Assembly (NCBI RefSeq): GCF_038405225.1
Contig: NZ_CP151657.1
Span: forward strand, 2,418,001-2,482,000
Length of the DNA stretch: 64,000 bases
Source of the DNA: Arthrobacter citreus
Lineage (GTDB): Bacteria; Actinomycetota; Actinomycetes; Actinomycetales; Micrococcaceae
Direction of reading: 5' to 3'
This document shows positions 52,304 through 61,635 of the stretch, in pieces; position 1 is the first letter of the stretch; every line of letters starts with the position of its first letter. Both the position numbers and the translations under genes were made by a program. The notes beneath the pieces were generated by a model. That model saw only the letters and a program-made list of their open reading frames with translations, ran no database searches and had not been told where the DNA came from.

Positions 52304-54103
52304 TTAGTGCTGGGCTTGCCGTGCCGCCAATTCCCCTCGCAGGGTCATGGATGAGGCCACCAGTGTTTTGGTGTAGTCATGCACGGGATTCTCGTAAACC
52401 TGGGCTGTCGGGCCGCTTTCGACGATGAGTCCCTGGTTCATGACCACAACGTTGTCGCAGATATGGCGGACGACCCCGAGATCGTGGGACACAAAAACCA
52501 GAGTCAGCCGGTACCGGTCCACCAGGTCGGACAGCAGGTTGAGGACCTGGGCCCGGACCGAGACGTCCAGGGCGCTCACCGGCTCGTCGGCAACCAGTAC
52601 CCGGGGTTCGCAGATCAGTGCGCGGGCGATCGAAATCCGCTGGCGCTGCCCGCCGGAAAACTGGTGCGGAAACCTATCCGCGGCGTCGGGATCCAGCCCC
52701 ACGGCATTGAGCATTTCCTCCACCTTGTCCCGGTGCCTGCGGGTGCCCGACGGCTGGCCCGGGAGCAGGAGCGGCTCGGCGACGATGTCCCTGACCCGCA
52801 TCCGGGGATCCAGCGATCCCATCGGGTCCTGGAAGACAATCTGCAGCTGTTGGCGCAGCTGCAGCAGCTGCCGCTCACGGGCGCCGGCCACTTCGTTGCC
52901 GGCCACGCGCACGCTGCCCGACGTCGGCTGGTCCAGTCCGGCAAGGATCCGCAGCAGCGTGGACTTCCCGGATCCGGACTCCCCCACCACACCAAAGCGC
53001 TGGCCGGCCGCAACGTCGAAGGACACTCCCCTCAGCGCCTGAACCTCCGTGGGCTTTCCGAACAGCGAGCTCCGGCCCCGGCGGTACGTCCGGACGAGAT
53101 CCTTGACGCTGATGACGGGCTCGGCGGCTTCGGCTTCGGCTTCCGCAGCCGGCTGGCGCGCCGCGGCCGCGGCGGCGGCGGCGGCCGCGGGTTCGCGTGC
53201 CGCCGCGGACGACGCCGGCCGCCCGGGCTGGGAGGGAAGCGGCACCCCGGGCGGGGAGGCAAGCGGCGGTGCGTACTCCGCCGCGGATGCGACGGTGAAG
53301 AGCCGGCCCCGGCTGTCCGTGGCCTCCAAGTCGGAGGCGCCCAGCAAGGCCTTGGTGTACAGGTGCTGCGGGCGGGTGAAGACGTTGTCGGCTGATCCTT
53401 CCTCCACCACCCGCCCGTTGTTCATCACGAGGACGCGTTCACAGATGTTGGCAACTACTGAGAGGTCATGGGTGATGAAGAGCAGGCCGGTCTCTCTCTC
53501 ACTGACCGCTTCCAGTACAAGATCCAGCACCTGGCGCTGCACCGTGACGTCCAGCGCCGTGGTGGGTTCGTCGCAGATCAGCAAAGCGGGGTCATTGGCC
53601 AACGCCATGGCCAGCATGACGCGCTGGCGCTGACCGCCGGACAGCTGATGCGGATACGCGGCGGCAGCCTCAGCCGGATCGGGCAGCCGGACCGATGCGA
53701 GCAGCTCCACCGCCCTGGTGGCAGCCTCCCGGGAGCTGCCGGCGGTGCGGTGCTTAAGCATCACCTCGGCCACCTGCTTTCCCACCTTCATCAGGGGGTT
53801 GAGCGCGGTGAGGGGTTCCTGGAACACCATGGTCATGGCGTTGCCGCGGATCCGGCGCAGCCGCGCGTCGGGCGCACCCACCAGGTTCTGGTCCGTTCCG
53901 GCCAGATGAATGGATCCGGTGGCTTCCACGCCGTCGGGCAGTAGGCCCATCAGGGCAGTTGCGGTCATCGACTTGCCGGAACCGGATTCACCAATGAGCC
54001 CCACCCGTTCGCCCCGGCCCAGGGTGAGATTGAAGTCTTCCACGAGGACACGGTCCTTCGTGGAGATCGTCAGGCCTTCGACCTGCAGCAGTGGTTCGGG
54101 CAC
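52304..54103 (-). CDS. fused DppD-DppF-type ABC transporter ATPase
   Basis: 599 aa with two ATPase modules in one chain. Module 1: GESGSGKSMTA near residue 37, LSGGQRQRVML, LLICDEPTTALDV. Module 2: VGESGSGKSTLLR near residue 373, FSGGQRQRISI, VLVADEPVSALDV, with the Dpp-specific C-terminal region after each. The linker (about residues 270-330) is an Ala/Pro-rich low-complexity stretch including a run of Ala. Takes up peptides or related compounds with the neighbouring permeases. Confidence 0.92.
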   Translation of the reverse strand: MPEPLLQVEGLTISTKDRVLVEDFNLTLGRGERVGLIGESGSGKSMTATALMGLLPDGVEATGSIHLAGTDQNLVGAPDARLRRIRGNAMTMVFQEPLTALNPLMKVGKQVAEVMLKHRTAGSSREAATRAVELLASVRLPDPAEAAAAYPHQLSGGQRQRVMLAMALANDPALLICDEPTTALDVTVQRQVLDLVLEAVSERETGLLFITHDLSVVANICERVLVMNNGRVVEEGSADNVFTRPQHLYTKALLGASDLEATDSRGRLFTVASAAEYAPPLASPPGVPLPSQPGRPASSAAAREPAAAAAAAAAARQPAAEAEAEAAEPVISVKDLVRTYRRGRSSLFGKPTEVQALRGVSFDVAAGQRFGVVGESGSGKSTLLRILAGLDQPTSGSVRVAGNEVAGARERQLLQLRQQLQIVFQDPMGSLDPRMRVRDIVAEPLLLPGQPSGTRRHRDKVEEMLNAVGLDPDAADRFPHQFSGGQRQRISIARALICEPRVLVADEPVSALDVSVRAQVLNLLSDLVDRYRLTLVFVSHDLGVVRHICDNVVVMNQGLIVESGPTAQVYENPVHDYTKTLVASSMTLRGELAARQAQH

Positions 54104-54106
54104 GGG

Positions 54107-54994
54107 CTACCGGCCTCCGTTCAGTTTCGGATCGAAACGGTCGCGAAGTCCGTCTCCCAGCAGGTTGAAACCCAGGACGGCGACGGCGATGGCCGCTCCC
54201 GGCCAGATGGCCAGGGTGGGCTGGGTGCCGAGGAACTGCTGGGACTCCTGCAGCATCCGGCCCCAGGACGGAACCGGCGGGGGCGTGCCCAGTCCCAGGA
54301 AGGACAGTGCGGCTTCGGCCAGGACGGCAAGGGCAAAGGTCACGGAACACTGGACCACCACCATGCCGGCGATATTGGGCAGGACGTGCCGGCGGGCAAT
54401 CCGCAGTCCCCGCTGGCTCGAGGCCCGCGCCGCAAGGACGTATTCCGTGCTCATCACCTGCAGGGTGCCACTGCGCGCCACCCTGGCAAAACCCGGGATG
54501 GACCCGATGCCGATGGCCACCATGGCCGTTCCGGTTCCTGCGCCGAAAACGGCGCCGAAAACAATGGCCACCAGAAGCGCCGGAAAGGCCAGCAGAATGT
54601 CAGTGCCGCGCATGGTCACTTCTTCGGTGATTCCGCCGCGCATGCCGGCCAGAATGCCCAGCGGGGTGCCGACCAGCAGCGCGATGCCCACGGAGATCAG
54701 TCCCACGAACAGGGTGATGCGCGCTCCGTACAGAATCCCCGAAAACACATCGCGGCCGTAGCGGTCCGTGCCCATGAGGTGATCGGCGCTGGAACTGAGC
54801 AGGCGGTCCTGTGGAACGGCGCGCACCGGGTCATACGGGGTCCAGAAGAAGGAAATCACTGCGGCCAGGACAACGACACCTACCAGCAGCGAGCCCACGA
54901 TGAGGGTGGCGGAAAAACGGCGCTTCGTGGGGGCAGCCGCTGCCGGAAGGGGGGAACCCGTGGTCCCGGCGGGGATTGGCGCGATGTCGCTCAC
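54107..54994 (-). CDS. dipeptide/oligopeptide-type ABC permease (DppC-like)
   Basis: 295 aa. Cytoplasmic N-terminal arm, then six helices. The EAA loop reads AARASSQRGLRIARRHVLPN, and GTDRYGRDVFSGILYGARI is the DppC/OppC-specific motif. GTG start with AGAAGG upstream; a 4-bp gap follows the preceding permease. Pairs with the DppB-like gene. Confidence 0.9.
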   Translation of the reverse strand: MSDIAPIPAGTTGSPLPAAAAPTKRRFSATLIVGSLLVGVVVLAAVISFFWTPYDPVRAVPQDRLLSSSADHLMGTDRYGRDVFSGILYGARITLFVGLISVGIALLVGTPLGILAGMRGGITEEVTMRGTDILLAFPALLVAIVFGAVFGAGTGTAMVAIGIGSIPGFARVARSGTLQVMSTEYVLAARASSQRGLRIARRHVLPNIAGMVVVQCSVTFALAVLAEAALSFLGLGTPPPVPSWGRMLQESQQFLGTQPTLAIWPGAAIAVAVLGFNLLGDGLRDRFDPKLNGGR

Positions 54995-54998
54995 GGCC

Positions 54999-55946
54999 CT
55001 AGGCCTTCTTTCGGATGCGCGGGTCAAGGACTGTGTACAGGACGTCCACCACAAGGTTGATGATCAGGGTAATGGCAACGAGGACCATCACCACGGATTG
55101 GACCGTGAGCAGGTCACGGTTGCCCACGGCGTCCAGGAGCATGGACCCCAACCCGGGGATGACGAAGACCCGTTCGATGACGACGGCGCCGATGATGAGG
55201 GCTGCGAGCTGGACGCTGGCCACGGTGAGCACGGGAATGGCCGCGTTGCGCAGTCCATGCTTCACGAGCGCTTCGAGCTTGCCCAGCCCTTTGGCGCGGG
55301 CGGTGCGCAGGTAATCCTCGCTCATGATCTCCAGGACCGCCGAGCGGACATATCGGGACAGGACGGCTCCCTGCACCGAGGCAAGGGCCAGGACGGGAAG
55401 GCAGACCCGGCGCAGGAAGTCACCGAAGTCCTCGCCCGGCGGCGTCCAGCCATTTGCCGGGAACCAGCCCAGTCCCACCGCGAAGACGACAACCAGCATG
55501 ATGCCGGCGAGGAAGCCGGGGATGGCCACCCCCACCTGGCTCAGGCCGCTGAGCAGGACGCCGCTGACCTGCCGGTGGCGCACTGCCATCAGGGTGCCGA
55601 AAGGAATCGCTATCAGCAGGGCCGCCAGCATCGCCAGTCCCACCAGGATCAGGCTGACCTGGACCCGGTCCAGGACCTGGGGGCTGATGTCCTGCCGGGT
55701 CACGTAGCTGACGCCGAAATCTCCGCGGGGCAGCCCCAGTACCCAGTCGAAATACTGCACCACCAGCGGGCGGTCCGTACCGAACTCCCGGCGGGTTGCA
55801 GCCAGCAGCTCCGGCGTTGCGTTCACGCCGAGGGCTATCTGTGCCGGATCCCCGGGCACGGCACGCATGAAGAAGAACACGGCGACGGTCGCCGCAATAA
55901 AGGTAACCGCAAACCGTGCTGCGTTGATCAGCAGCCTCAGACCCAT
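54999..55946 (-). CDS. dipeptide/oligopeptide-type ABC permease (DppB-like)
   Basis: 315 aa. Typical DppB layout: first helix TFIAATVAVFFFMRAVPGDP, the EAA loop TARAKGLGKLEALVKHGLRN, and ENVFVIPG-like VIERVFVIPGLGSML. The ATG gives MGLRLLINAARF; a longer in-frame reading crosses the substrate-binding gene and is spurious. It begins 7 bp after that gene's stop. Confidence 0.9.
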   Translation of the reverse strand: MGLRLLINAARFAVTFIAATVAVFFFMRAVPGDPAQIALGVNATPELLAATRREFGTDRPLVVQYFDWVLGLPRGDFGVSYVTRQDISPQVLDRVQVSLILVGLAMLAALLIAIPFGTLMAVRHRQVSGVLLSGLSQVGVAIPGFLAGIMLVVVFAVGLGWFPANGWTPPGEDFGDFLRRVCLPVLALASVQGAVLSRYVRSAVLEIMSEDYLRTARAKGLGKLEALVKHGLRNAAIPVLTVASVQLAALIIGAVVIERVFVIPGLGSMLLDAVGNRDLLTVQSVVMVLVAITLIINLVVDVLYTVLDPRIRKKA

Positions 55947-55953
55947 GGTGGCG

Positions 55954-57468
55954 CTACTTCCAGCCGATGGACCCCAGGTCCAGGGCTTCCGTGACTGAGT
56001 TGGCGGGAATGCCGGTGACGTCAGCATTCGCAACCACGATGTTCGGGAACAGGAAGAGCACTTCGGCGGCGGCGTCGTCGGTAATGGTGCGCACCACTTC
56101 CTGCATGCCGGAAATGTAGCCCGCTTCGTCAGCGGTGTCGGCTGCGGCCGCCGTTTCGGCAATGGCTGAGTTGTCGTAGCCGAGGTAGTAGTCCGGGTTG
56201 TTGAACATGGTCAGCAGGTCACGGCTCTCCACGGCCAGGACAACGGACATGTCATAGTCATGCTTGGTGAACACCTGGTCCAGCCACACGGCGGGGAACT
56301 CGGCGGATTCGATGGTGGCGTTGATGCCCACTTCGGCCAGCTGCGACACCACAATCTCGGAGACGGCCGTGGCATAGGGGCGGGTGGGCACGGTGAAGGT
56401 GATGCTGAGATTTTCCGCACCGGCTTCGGCCAGCAGCTCCCGGGATTTCTCCGGATCGTAGGGGTACTTTCCGTTGAGGTCTTCGTAATAGGGATCGGTG
56501 GGCGGCACCGGAGCACCGATCAGGGTGCCGTAACCGCTCCATGCCGTGTCGACCACGGCCTGGTTGTCGATGGCATGCAGCACGGCCTGGCGGACGCGGA
56601 CGTCGTCGAACGGGGCGCGCTTGTTGTTCATGGACAGCATGATTTCGCCGTTGGAGGTCCCGTTCAGCACCTGGTAGGCGGGATCGCTTTCAAAGGATGA
56701 CAGCAGTTCCGGAGCCTGCATGTTGTGGACAACATCCACATCTCCGGAGCGGAGGGCATTGGTGGTGGCCACGGCGTCGGCAAAGTACTTCAGCGTTGCC
56801 GACTCGACCTTCGGTGCCTCTCCCCAGTAGTCGTCCCGGGCCTTCATCTCGATGGACTGACCGCGGTTCCACGCTTCAATGGTGAAAGGGCCGGTGCCGA
56901 TGGCGGTGGCGGCAAGGTCCTGGACCCCGTTCTCGTCGAACATGGCGCCCACGGGAGTGCCGAGATCAAAGAGCCAGGCGTTGGACGGGCGGGAAAGGAC
57001 AACCTCCACCTCCGTGTCGCCGAGGACGTTGACGGATTCCACCACGGACATCTTCGTTTTCAGGCTGGAAACCCAGGCGTCGGACAGGACCCGCTCAATG
57101 CTGAATTTGACGTCATCCGCGGTGAAGGCCTCGCCGTTCGAGAACGTGACGTCCGGGCGCAGGTTAAAGGTATAGGTGCGGCGGTCATCGCTGATGTCCC
57201 ACGATTCGGCCAGCAGCGGCTGGATGCTCCCCTCCTGGTCGATCTCGACCAATCCCTCATACACGTTGGACATCAGTGCCTGGGGAATGGCCGCGCCCGC
57301 CGTGGTGGTGAAGTCCAGGTTGGTCGGCTCACCGGTGAGCGCCACGGTGATGTCCGTCTGCTCCGAGGATTCAGCGGCTTCGGTTCCGCCCGACCCTGCG
57401 GAGCATGCCGAGACGGAAAGTGCCGCGGCCAGGATGACGGCGGGTACCCGGAGGTGGGTGGGTCGCAT
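55954..57468 (-). CDS. ABC transporter substrate-binding lipoprotein (DppA/SBP family 5)
   Basis: 504 aa. Lipobox LSVSAC near residue 22, then the SBP_bac_5 fold: [34 protein letters not shown], and [20 protein letters not shown]. Binds a peptide, nickel chelate or similar ligand outside the membrane. First gene of the operon binding protein-DppB-DppC-ATPase-amidase. The divergent GntR regulator begins 173 bp away. Confidence 0.92.
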   Translation of the reverse strand: MRPTHLRVPAVILAAALSVSACSAGSGGTEAAESSEQTDITVALTGEPTNLDFTTTAGAAIPQALMSNVYEGLVEIDQEGSIQPLLAESWDISDDRRTYTFNLRPDVTFSNGEAFTADDVKFSIERVLSDAWVSSLKTKMSVVESVNVLGDTEVEVVLSRPSNAWLFDLGTPVGAMFDENGVQDLAATAIGTGPFTIEAWNRGQSIEMKARDDYWGEAPKVESATLKYFADAVATTNALRSGDVDVVHNMQAPELLSSFESDPAYQVLNGTSNGEIMLSMNNKRAPFDDVRVRQAVLHAIDNQAVVDTAWSGYGTLIGAPVPPTDPYYEDLNGKYPYDPEKSRELLAEAGAENLSITFTVPTRPYATAVSEIVVSQLAEVGINATIESAEFPAVWLDQVFTKHDYDMSVVLAVESRDLLTMFNNPDYYLGYDNSAIAETAAAADTADEAGYISGMQEVVRTITDDAAAEVLFLFPNIVVANADVTGIPANSVTEALDLGSIGWK

Positions 57469-57551
57469 AAGGATTCTCCTCTAAGAAAGTGCCGCGGACG
57501 CCGGTGGCGTCTAGCCAACAGCACGCACATATATATGTCTACACGTTGGAC

Positions 57552-57560
57552 GGTCAGACC
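57552..57560. promoter_or_regulatory. probable FCD-GntR operator (TGGTCTGACC type)
   Basis: GGTCAGACC is a perfect palindrome around a central A; with flanks it reads TGGTCTGACC on the minus strand, close to the FadR-type consensus TGGTnnnACCA. It lies in the 173-bp region between the ABC operon and the divergent GntR gene, near an AT-rich CATATATATG stretch that may be a promoter. Confidence 0.5.
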
Positions 57561-57641
57561 AGTGACAAAAAGGGCCCCTAACGCGTGCGCCGCTCCCCAC
57601 AGGCGGGTACATTCGGTAGTTCCCCACCACCGGAGGACGGC

Positions 57642-58397
57642 ATGAGCAAGATCAGTTTCACCCCGGCCGTGCCCGTGCTGACCTACGAGCGCGTGGTCGA
57701 GCAGATCGAAGAAGCCATCCTCTCCGGCACGCTGGAACCGGGACAGCATCTGCCCAGCGAGCGTGAGCTGGTGACCCAGTTCTCCGTCAGCCGCCCCACT
57801 GTCCAGGCGGCCCTGCGCGTGCTGCAAAGCAGGGGGCTGATCGCTTCGCGCCCCGGGGTGCGGACAGGACCCGAGGTCCTGCCGCTTTCCGGGCAGGCGC
57901 TGGAGCGGTCCTTCAGCACCCTCACGCGCGTGGCAGCCCTGTCCCTTTCCGATCTGGTGCAGTTCCGGATCATCCTGGAAAGTTCGGCCTGCCGCCTCGC
58001 CGCTTCCCTCCACACGGAGGATCAGCTGGAAGCCATGGCGTCCGCCGTCGGCCGCATGGAAGGAGCTGTACACGATGCCAACTGCTTCAATCGTGCGGAT
58101 CTGGACTTTCACACCGCCGTTTGGGAAGCAAGCCGGAACATTCTCCTTCAAACCAGCGGCCAGGCCGTGTCAGCGGCGATCCTTGGCCTGATGAATGACC
58201 GGATTTCGCTGGCTCCGGATCCCCGCCGCGCCATGGAAGAGTCGGCTGCCAGCGACAGAGTCCTCCTTGAAGCCATCACCGCGGGAAACAGCGCGGCCGC
58301 CGGCACGCATGCCCGCCGGGCTATCTCGGACCATTTTGCCCACTCTTTGGATAACCGCGGTAAAAAGGCACTCAGCGCACTCATGAGCGAGGATTAG
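57642..58397 (+). CDS. GntR family transcriptional regulator (FadR/FCD subfamily)
   Basis: 251 aa. N-terminal winged helix-turn-helix (TYERVVEQIEEAILSGTL, LPSERELVTQFSVSRPTVQ) and a C-terminal all-helical FCD ligand domain with metal-binding type residues (DLDFHTAVWEAS). GGAGGACGG lies just upstream of the ATG. Divergent from the dipeptide-type ABC operon, so it probably regulates that operon and itself. Confidence 0.9.
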   Translation: MSKISFTPAVPVLTYERVVEQIEEAILSGTLEPGQHLPSERELVTQFSVSRPTVQAALRVLQSRGLIASRPGVRTGPEVLPLSGQALERSFSTLTRVAALSLSDLVQFRIILESSACRLAASLHTEDQLEAMASAVGRMEGAVHDANCFNRADLDFHTAVWEASRNILLQTSGQAVSAAILGLMNDRISLAPDPRRAMEESAASDRVLLEAITAGNSAAAGTHARRAISDHFAHSLDNRGKKALSALMSED

Positions 58398-58474
58398 ACC
58401 CGTTTTTCCTGCCCTGGGCTGCTGCCCGACTTTATGGCTGAAGCCGCTTTTCGCCCGGATCGCTTAACGCAGAA

Positions 58475-58501
58475 GCAGGACGGGAAAAATTCCCGTCCTG
58501 C
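58475..58501. terminator. hairpin between the GntR and csp genes
   Basis: Stem GCAGGACGGGA / TCCCGTCCTGC with an AAAAA-type loop, similar in sequence to the terminator after the second csp gene. It can end both the GntR transcript (plus, followed by ATCTTATTC) and csp (minus). Confidence 0.75.
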
Positions 58502-58541
58502 ATCTTATTCAAGCCGTTCCCGAAGGAACCCAAATCTAGAT

Positions 58542-58745
58542 TTAGAGGGCCTGGATGTTTACGGCCTGGGGACCCTTGGGGCCCTGCTCGGTGTCGAAGC
58601 TAACCTTCTGGTTCTCTTCGAGGGAGCGGTAGCCACTCGAGTTGATAGCGGAGTAGTGAGCGAAAACGTCGGCGCTTCCGTCATCGGGCTCGATGAAGCC
58701 GAAGCCCTTTTCGGAGTTGAACCATTTCACGGTACCTGTTGCCAT
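58542..58745 (-). CDS. cold-shock domain protein (copy 1)
   Basis: 67 aa, the complete CSD length. RNA-binding RNP1 (KGFGFIEPD) and RNP2 (VFAHYSAI) motifs. Binds single-stranded RNA/DNA and aids translation in the cold. AAGGATGATTAAAA precedes the ATG. The protein differs from copy 2 at only five positions (R/K, E/D, S/N changes). A structured 5' leader of about 145 nt precedes it. Confidence 0.95.
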   Translation of the reverse strand: MATGTVKWFNSEKGFGFIEPDDGSADVFAHYSAINSSGYRSLEENQKVSFDTEQGPKGPQAVNIQAL

Positions 58746-58894
58746 TTTTAATCATCCTTCTAAAGAAACCACCCCCGACCTTCGAGGAGTTTCACGCTGC
58801 GGCGCCGTATGCGGCAACCTATAGAAAAAGCGGCTGGCCCTTGATGTGGGCTTCGCCGCTTGAACACAGAATGCCCAACGCTACAACTTCGTCC
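58746..58894 (-). promoter_or_regulatory. structured 5' leader of csp copy 1
   Basis: From a TATACT -10 (58895-58900) the minus-strand RNA would carry a GCGGC...GCCGC hairpin (58828-58861) followed by TTTTTCT, i.e. a terminator-like shape, then a second hairpin CCTCGA/TCGGGG near the ribosome site. Both elements recur in the leader of csp copy 2 with compensating base changes, so a structural role is likely. An attenuator or thermo-responsive switch is inference. Confidence 0.6.
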
Positions 58895-58957
58895 AGTATA
58901 CACAGGGCCCCCCGGGCGCGGCACCCCATGAACCGTACTACTCGTTAAGCTGAAGGT

Positions 58958-60841
58958 ATGCGTTCTGCAACCGTTTCCGCCGCCTCGGGTTCATCCCGGG
59001 AGCCGGCGTCCTCCGCCTTCCCGCCCATGCCTTCTCCCATCAAAACCTACTTGGAACAAATCCACGCCGAAATCGCGGAGCTGAAGGACGGCAAGCCCTA
59101 CAGCAGCATTCCGGCCATGGCCAACGTGGATCCGGACAACTTCGGCATAGCGCTGGCAACAGCCGACGGGTACGTGTACGAAATCGGCGACACCCGGGAA
59201 GAGTTCAGCATCCAGTCCATCTCCAAGCCCTTCACCTACGGCCTGGCCCTGGCGGACCGCGGAATGGAGGCGGTGGACGCGAAAGTGGACGTGGAACCTT
59301 CCGGGGATTCCTTCAACGAAATGTCCCTGGCCGAAGGCACGGGGCGCCCGGCCAACGCCATGATCAACGCCGGTGCCCTCACCGCCACCTCCCTGGTCCG
59401 CGGTTCCGGCGGGATCACCCGCTTCAACCGGATCCTCAACACGTACTCCGCCTTCGCGGGACGCCAGCTGTCCGTCAGCGAACGCATCTACCGGTCCGAA
59501 CTGAAATCCGGGCACCGCAACCACGCGCTGGCCTACCTGCTGCGGTCCTTCGACATCATCGAGTCCGACCCCACCCCGGTCATCAAGGACTATTTCCGCC
59601 AGTGCTCGGTAATGGTTAACGCCCTGGACCTGTCCATGATGGCTGCCACGCTGGCCAACAGCGGGCGGAACCCGCTCTCGGGCGACCAGGTGCTGGATAT
59701 CGTGTCGGTTGAACGCGTCCTCTCGGTGATGGCCACCTGCGGCATGTACGACGACGCCGGCGCCTGGCTTTCCAGCGTCGGCATGCCGGCCAAATCCGGG
59801 GTGGGCGGCGGAACCATTGCCGTACTGCCGGGACAGGTGGGGCTTGCTGTCTACTCGCCTCCGCTGGATGCGCACGGATCAAGTGTCCGCGGGGTGGCCA
59901 CAAGCCAGCGGATCTCGCACGACATGCAGCTGCACTTTGTGCGGGCGGCACGGACCGGCCGCTCGGCCATCCGCAATGTCTATGACATAACGGCCGCACC
60001 GTCCGGAGTGCGGCGCACCGACGAAGCCACCGAGGTGCTGCGGGGCCACGGCCACCGGGCGCAGGTCCTGGAGCTCAACGGCGATTTGCTCTTCGCCGGC
60101 GCTGAGTCCGTGGTCCGCGCCCTGTCCAGCCTGGACGAGGACACCGAAATTGTGGTTCTTGACCTGCGCAGCGTCGATGAAGTGTCCGAGGTGGCGCTCC
60201 GGCTGTTCGCCGAGTCCGCCGAGATGCTCGCCGAAAGCGGCCGCGGGCTGGTGCTGGTGGACGGCGAGGGAACCGTCACTGACGATCTGGCCGGCCGCGG
60301 ACTGGAGGTCCCCTCCTTCCCCACCCGCAATGCCGCCGTCGAATACTGCGAGAGCAGGCTCATTGATACCTACGGGACCGAGTTGGTCATGCCCGACGTC
60401 ATGGAGCCCATTGATTCTCCGGCCCTGAACCAGCTGTCCCCCGAGGACGCCCAAGCGGTCCAGGACCGGATGGAGGAACGGGAGTACGACGACGGCGATG
60501 TGGTCCGGCGGGTCGGACAGCGGTTCGGCGGAGTGTTCTTCATCGTTTCGGGCACCATCGCCACATCGATGCCCGCGCCTGACGGTTCCCGGATCAAGCT
60601 CACCACCCTGGGTCCTGGCATGACGTTCGGGGAAATGGCCCTGGGTACGGACAAGCGGCAGGAGACCACGGTGAAGGCAGGCGGCCATGTCCGGCTCAAG
60701 ATCCTCACCGCGGATGCCATGGATTCCCTTGAAGCGGAAAACCCGCGCCTGGCCGTGGAGCTTTGGAAGGCGCTCACCCGTGACGCTTACACCCGGGTGG
60801 AGCAGTATCTGCGTGAAAGTGCGCTGCGCGCCCGCGACTGA
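58958..60841 (+). CDS. glsA: glutaminase fused to STAS and cyclic-nucleotide-binding domains
   Basis: 627 aa. Glutaminase (residues 28-340) of the serine-beta-lactamase-like fold with the S-x-x-K motif SISK (Ser87, Lys90), plus the YxN and KSGVGGG regions. A STAS-like domain follows (residues 355-460: HRAQVLELNGDLLFAGAES). The C-terminus is a CRP-type cNMP-binding domain (residues 500-615: GGVFFIVSGTIA, PGMTFGEMALG). Allosteric control of glutamine hydrolysis by nucleotide or another ligand is implied but unproven. The ATG is 6 nt after TAAGCT. It is flanked on both sides by csp genes. Confidence 0.93.
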   Translation: MRSATVSAASGSSREPASSAFPPMPSPIKTYLEQIHAEIAELKDGKPYSSIPAMANVDPDNFGIALATADGYVYEIGDTREEFSIQSISKPFTYGLALADRGMEAVDAKVDVEPSGDSFNEMSLAEGTGRPANAMINAGALTATSLVRGSGGITRFNRILNTYSAFAGRQLSVSERIYRSELKSGHRNHALAYLLRSFDIIESDPTPVIKDYFRQCSVMVNALDLSMMAATLANSGRNPLSGDQVLDIVSVERVLSVMATCGMYDDAGAWLSSVGMPAKSGVGGGTIAVLPGQVGLAVYSPPLDAHGSSVRGVATSQRISHDMQLHFVRAARTGRSAIRNVYDITAAPSGVRRTDEATEVLRGHGHRAQVLELNGDLLFAGAESVVRALSSLDEDTEIVVLDLRSVDEVSEVALRLFAESAEMLAESGRGLVLVDGEGTVTDDLAGRGLEVPSFPTRNAAVEYCESRLIDTYGTELVMPDVMEPIDSPALNQLSPEDAQAVQDRMEEREYDDGDVVRRVGQRFGGVFFIVSGTIATSMPAPDGSRIKLTTLGPGMTFGEMALGTDKRQETTVKAGGHVRLKILTADAMDSLEAENPRLAVELWKALTRDAYTRVEQYLRESALRARD

Positions 60842-61066
60842 CACACGGGGCTTCCCGTCCGGATTGTGTGAGTCCGACATTCCGGGCGGGCGCCGCCGGA
60901 GTACCGCCGACCAGGCCGGGCGGTGTGCTGGGAGTCAAGCCGCAGAGGGCCGGCACGGGTTCCCACCCTGTGTGGCTGCTGTGACGGTTGGTGCCACACC
61001 CGCCCCGGGAATGCTCAAACAGTGGGAAGCCGTGCGCAGCACGCCGCACATGGCCGCCGGTTAAAC

Positions 61067-61101
61067 ACAAAAGCAGGACGGGAAACCCGTCCTGCTTTTG
61101 T
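61067..61101. terminator. strong bidirectional terminator between glsA and csp copy 2
   Basis: ACAAAAGCAGGACGGG / CCCGTCCTGCTTTTGT with an AAA loop: near-perfect 16-bp stem whose A/T ends give a T-tract on both strands. It closes the convergent glutaminase and csp transcripts. The rest of the 299-bp gap before csp shows nothing further. Confidence 0.85.
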
Positions 61102-61140
61102 AAGGCAGATCAGTACAAGTACTGAACCAAAGTCTCTAAA

Positions 61141-61344
61141 TTAGAGCGCCTGGATGTTCGTAGCCTGGGGACCCTTGGGGCCCTGCTCGGTATCAAAGCT
61201 AACCTTCTGGTTCTCGTCCAGGGACTTGTAACCATTGGAGTTGATAGCGGAGTAGTGAGCGAACACGTCGGCGCTGCCGTCATCGGGCTCGATGAAGCCG
61301 AAGCCCTTTTCGGAGTTGAACCATTTTACGGTACCTGTAGCCAT
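61141..61344 (-). CDS. cold-shock domain protein (copy 2)
   Basis: 67-aa CSD protein with KGFGFIEPD and VFAHYSAI, nearly identical to copy 1 (changes such as SSGYRSLEE against SNGYKSLDE). The ATG (MATGTVKWF) is chosen, with AGAAGGAATATT upstream; a nine-residue longer in-frame version is spurious. Its leader matches that of copy 1. Confidence 0.95.
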   Translation of the reverse strand: MATGTVKWFNSEKGFGFIEPDDGSADVFAHYSAINSNGYKSLDENQKVSFDTEQGPKGPQATNIQAL

Positions 61345-61497
61345 TTTAATATTCCTTCTGGAGTGAAGCATAATCCCGACTTTCGGGGAGCTTCAGTCGC
61401 GGTGTGCCTTTTACCGCTTCTACAGAAAAAGCGGCTAGCCCGTTTGGGGTTTCGCCACTTGAAATACAAAATGCGCAACAACCAACAACTGAGTAAG
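61345..61497 (-). promoter_or_regulatory. structured 5' leader of csp copy 2
   Basis: Minus-strand RNA from about 61491 (TAGAGT box at 61498-61503). It carries a GTGGC...GCCGC hairpin (61429-61460) followed by TTTTTCT and a CCCGA/TCGGG hairpin near the ribosome site, in the same order and spacing as copy 1. Changed pairs keep the stems (GCCC/GGGC becomes ACCC/GGGC; TCG to CCG). Confidence 0.6.
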
Positions 61498-61635
61498 ACT
61501 CTACACCACTTTTGCCCAAAGGGATAACCGGTCATTCCCCGGGCCGTTTTTTCCAGTACTGGCGCGCGGCGGGAGCTGGGTTCAGAGCCGGGTTCAGAGC
61601 CGGATTCACGGGCCCCCGGGAGATGCCCCGCCCCG

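Noticed and set aside
53160-53220. GC-only stretch that looked like a simple repeat element
   Set aside because: It is coding: the Ala/Pro linker of the fused ABC ATPase.
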